NCBI GenBank assembly: GCA_023432725.1
Contig: JAEYUH010000194.1
Location: 1-6,062 of the forward strand
Source of the DNA: Actinomycetes bacterium
GTDB lineage: Bacteria; Actinomycetota; Actinomycetes; Propionibacteriales; Propionibacteriaceae
Length of the DNA stretch: 6,062 nucleotides
Direction of reading: 5' to 3'
The notes under the pieces were generated by a model, which was given only the letters and a program-made list of their open reading frames with translations, was not told the origin of the DNA and did no database searches. The position numbers and the translations under genes were made by a program. This document shows, one piece after another, positions 4,880 through 6,062 of this stretch. Each line of letters starts with the position of its first letter. Within the stretch, counting starts at the first letter, position 1.

Positions 4880-6062
4880 TGGCCACCGGACCTGCCCGCA
4901 CGCTGCGGATGCTGCTGGCGGGCCTCGTCCTGCTGCTCGCCGTGGCCTTCGGCTCGGCGCCGGCCGCCAGCGCCGCCACCGGGGACGTCTACGACTCCTT
5001 CGACATCCAGGCCACCCTCAACACCGACGGCACCGTCGACGTGGTCGAGACCGTCACGCTGCGCTTCGGGCCCGGGTCCGGACGGCACGGCCTCGAGCGC
5101 ACGCTCATCACCCGGGAGCCCGACCCGGACACCGGCCAGGACATGACCTTCCCGGTCACCCAGATCTCCGTCGAGAGCCTGACCCAGGGCGTGTCGGACA
5201 TGGTCGACATCGCCCATCTCGACCAGGGCAGCCCGCGCTCCACCTACGTCAGGATCAGGGTCGGCGACCCGGACCGGGTGATCCGGCAGGACACCGCCAG
5301 CTACCGGCTGAAGTACCGGATCGCAGGGCTGATGCGTTCCCCGGGCGGGGTCGACCAGCTCTACTGGGACCTCACCGGGTCCTCGATGCCGCGGATCAAC
5401 AACCTGACCGTCGCGATCACCGTCCCCGGCGGCGCCCAGCAGATCTTCTGCTCCGTGGCAGCCCCCGGCCAGGCGGGGGACTGCACCTCGCAGGAGATCG
5501 ACGCCCAGGGCCGCGCGATCTTCACCCACGACACCGTGCCGAGCGGACAGCTGATGACCGTCGGCATCGCCGTCACCCCGGGCCTGGTGTCGCAGAACAC
5601 GCCGCTGTTCGAGGAGAACGCCGAGGTCGCCGAGCAGCGGCTCGGCCAGGGCATCCTGCTGGGTTCGACCGGCGCGGCAGGGCTGGTAGTGGTGGGCGGC
5701 TGGGCCCTCCTGCGCGGCAAGACCGGCGACAAGCGCTTCGAGGGGCTGCCGCCCGGCGTGCTGCCCGCGCCGGGGTACCAGGGGGTTGAGGTGCCCAACT
5801 CCAGGCACATCGAGATCCCGGTCGCGTTCGCGCCGCCGAAGCTCTCGCTCGCCGCGGCGGGCCTGCTGCTCGACGGCTCGGGGCAGGTCAAGCACACCAC
5901 CGCCACTCTCATCTCGCTCGCCACCCACGGCGCCATCAAGCTGCGCAGTGAGGAACCGCCCCAGGCGGCGCTGGTGGACGCCGACCGCGCACCCGACAAG
6001 CCGAGCCGGGCCCTCGTGCGCTCCCTGTTCAACGGCGGCGATGTCGCCGACCTGTCCGAACC
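4879..6062 (+). CDS. DUF2207-type membrane protein, N-terminal part (cut by window edge)
   Basis: An open frame of 394 codons starts at ATG 4879 and has no stop before the right edge. A signal peptide (hydrophobic about 9-28, APAASA ending at 32) leads into an extracellular beta-rich domain: FDIQATLNTDGTVDVVETVTLRF, the RFGPGSGRHGLERTL block (62-76) and LYWDLTG (161-167). These match DUF2207, whose members have a dG-V-E-F-G-hGi-R pattern. Cys191 and Cys202 may pair outside the cell. A transmembrane helix (about 257-277) ends at basic LLRGKTGDKR. A cytoplasmic part then has the family's PP...AAGLLLDG...TATLISLATHGAIKL block (319-355). Family function is unknown. The next downstream piece usually includes further membrane segments, not visible here. 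ATG 4879 is chosen for the complete signal peptide and coupling to smpB. Confidence 0.85.
   Translation, partial: MATGPARTLRMLLAGLVLLLAVAFGSAPAASAATGDVYDSFDIQATLNTDGTVDVVETVTLRFGPGSGRHGLERTLITREPDPDTGQDMTFPVTQISVESLTQGVSDMVDIAHLDQGSPRSTYVRIRVGDPDRVIRQDTASYRLKYRIAGLMRSPGGVDQLYWDLTGSSMPRINNLTVAITVPGGAQQIFCSVAAPGQAGDCTSQEIDAQGRAIFTHDTVPSGQLMTVGIAVTPGLVSQNTPLFEENAEVAEQRLGQGILLGSTGAAGLVVVGGWALLRGKTGDKRFEGLPPGVLPAPGYQGVEVPNSRHIEIPVAFAPPKLSLAAAGLLLDGSGQVKHTTATLISLATHGAIKLRSEEPPQAALVDADRAPDKPSRALVRSLFNGGDVADLSE

Noticed and set aside
4551..5789. A 412-codon plus-strand frame over smpB and the DUF2207 gene
   Set aside because: The product is almost only Arg, Pro, Ala, Gly and Ser, and it overlaps two genes with clear family signatures in other frames. 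It is a shadow frame.
4738..5928. A 396-codon minus-strand frame opposite the DUF2207 gene
   Set aside because: Composition is Gly/Arg/Asp-rich without motifs, and the plus strand has a signal peptide and DUF2207 blocks in a continuous frame from 4879.

Overview
The window is GC-rich (roughly two thirds G+C) and carries a compact, almost entirely plus-strand block of core genes. The order prfB - ftsE - ftsX - secreted M23 peptidase - smpB - DUF2207 protein, the strong TGA stop preference and the protein sequences point to a high-GC Actinomycetota chromosome. The FtsX start and its Cys-containing extracellular loop, together with the M23 gene directly behind ftsX, suggest the Propionibacteriaceae or relatives. 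That family-level placement is an inference from memory, not a search.

Layout: (1) 1-57, the last 18 codons of an unidentified plus-strand gene. (2) 58-123, a promoter-like gap whose -10 box sits so close to the prfB start that the mRNA may be leaderless. (3) prfB (124-1233), peptide chain release factor 2, with no autoregulatory frameshift. (4) 1234-1378, a 145-bp gap with several inverted repeats, a likely -10 box and a short hairpin leader. (5) ftsE (1379-2065), ftsX (2093-2998) and a secreted coiled-coil M23 peptidase (3023-4303), separated by 27 and 24 bases and almost certainly one operon. (6) 4304-4405, a gap dominated by a 27-nt perfect palindrome, the best terminator candidate. (7) smpB (4406-4879), overlapping by one base (4) a DUF2207 membrane protein that starts at 4879 and runs off the right edge.

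How the genes fit together: FtsE and FtsX form the divisome ABC-type mechanotransducer that uses ATP hydrolysis to switch on a periplasmic or extracellular peptidoglycan hydrolase. The next gene encodes a protein built like the known partners (signal peptide, coiled-coil hairpin, C-terminal hydrolase), and its LytM/M23 zinc ligands are all present. The three genes therefore look like a self-contained septal wall-splitting module. On either side lie translation genes: RF2, which reads UGA and UAA, and SmpB, the tmRNA partner in ribosome rescue. No tmRNA gene, mobile element, CRISPR array or tRNA is visible. This is mostly a conserved housekeeping region. The points most worth a second look are the FtsEX/active-M23 pairing, the regulatory architecture upstream of ftsE, the leaderless prfB promoter, and the AT-shifted 3' end of ftsX.
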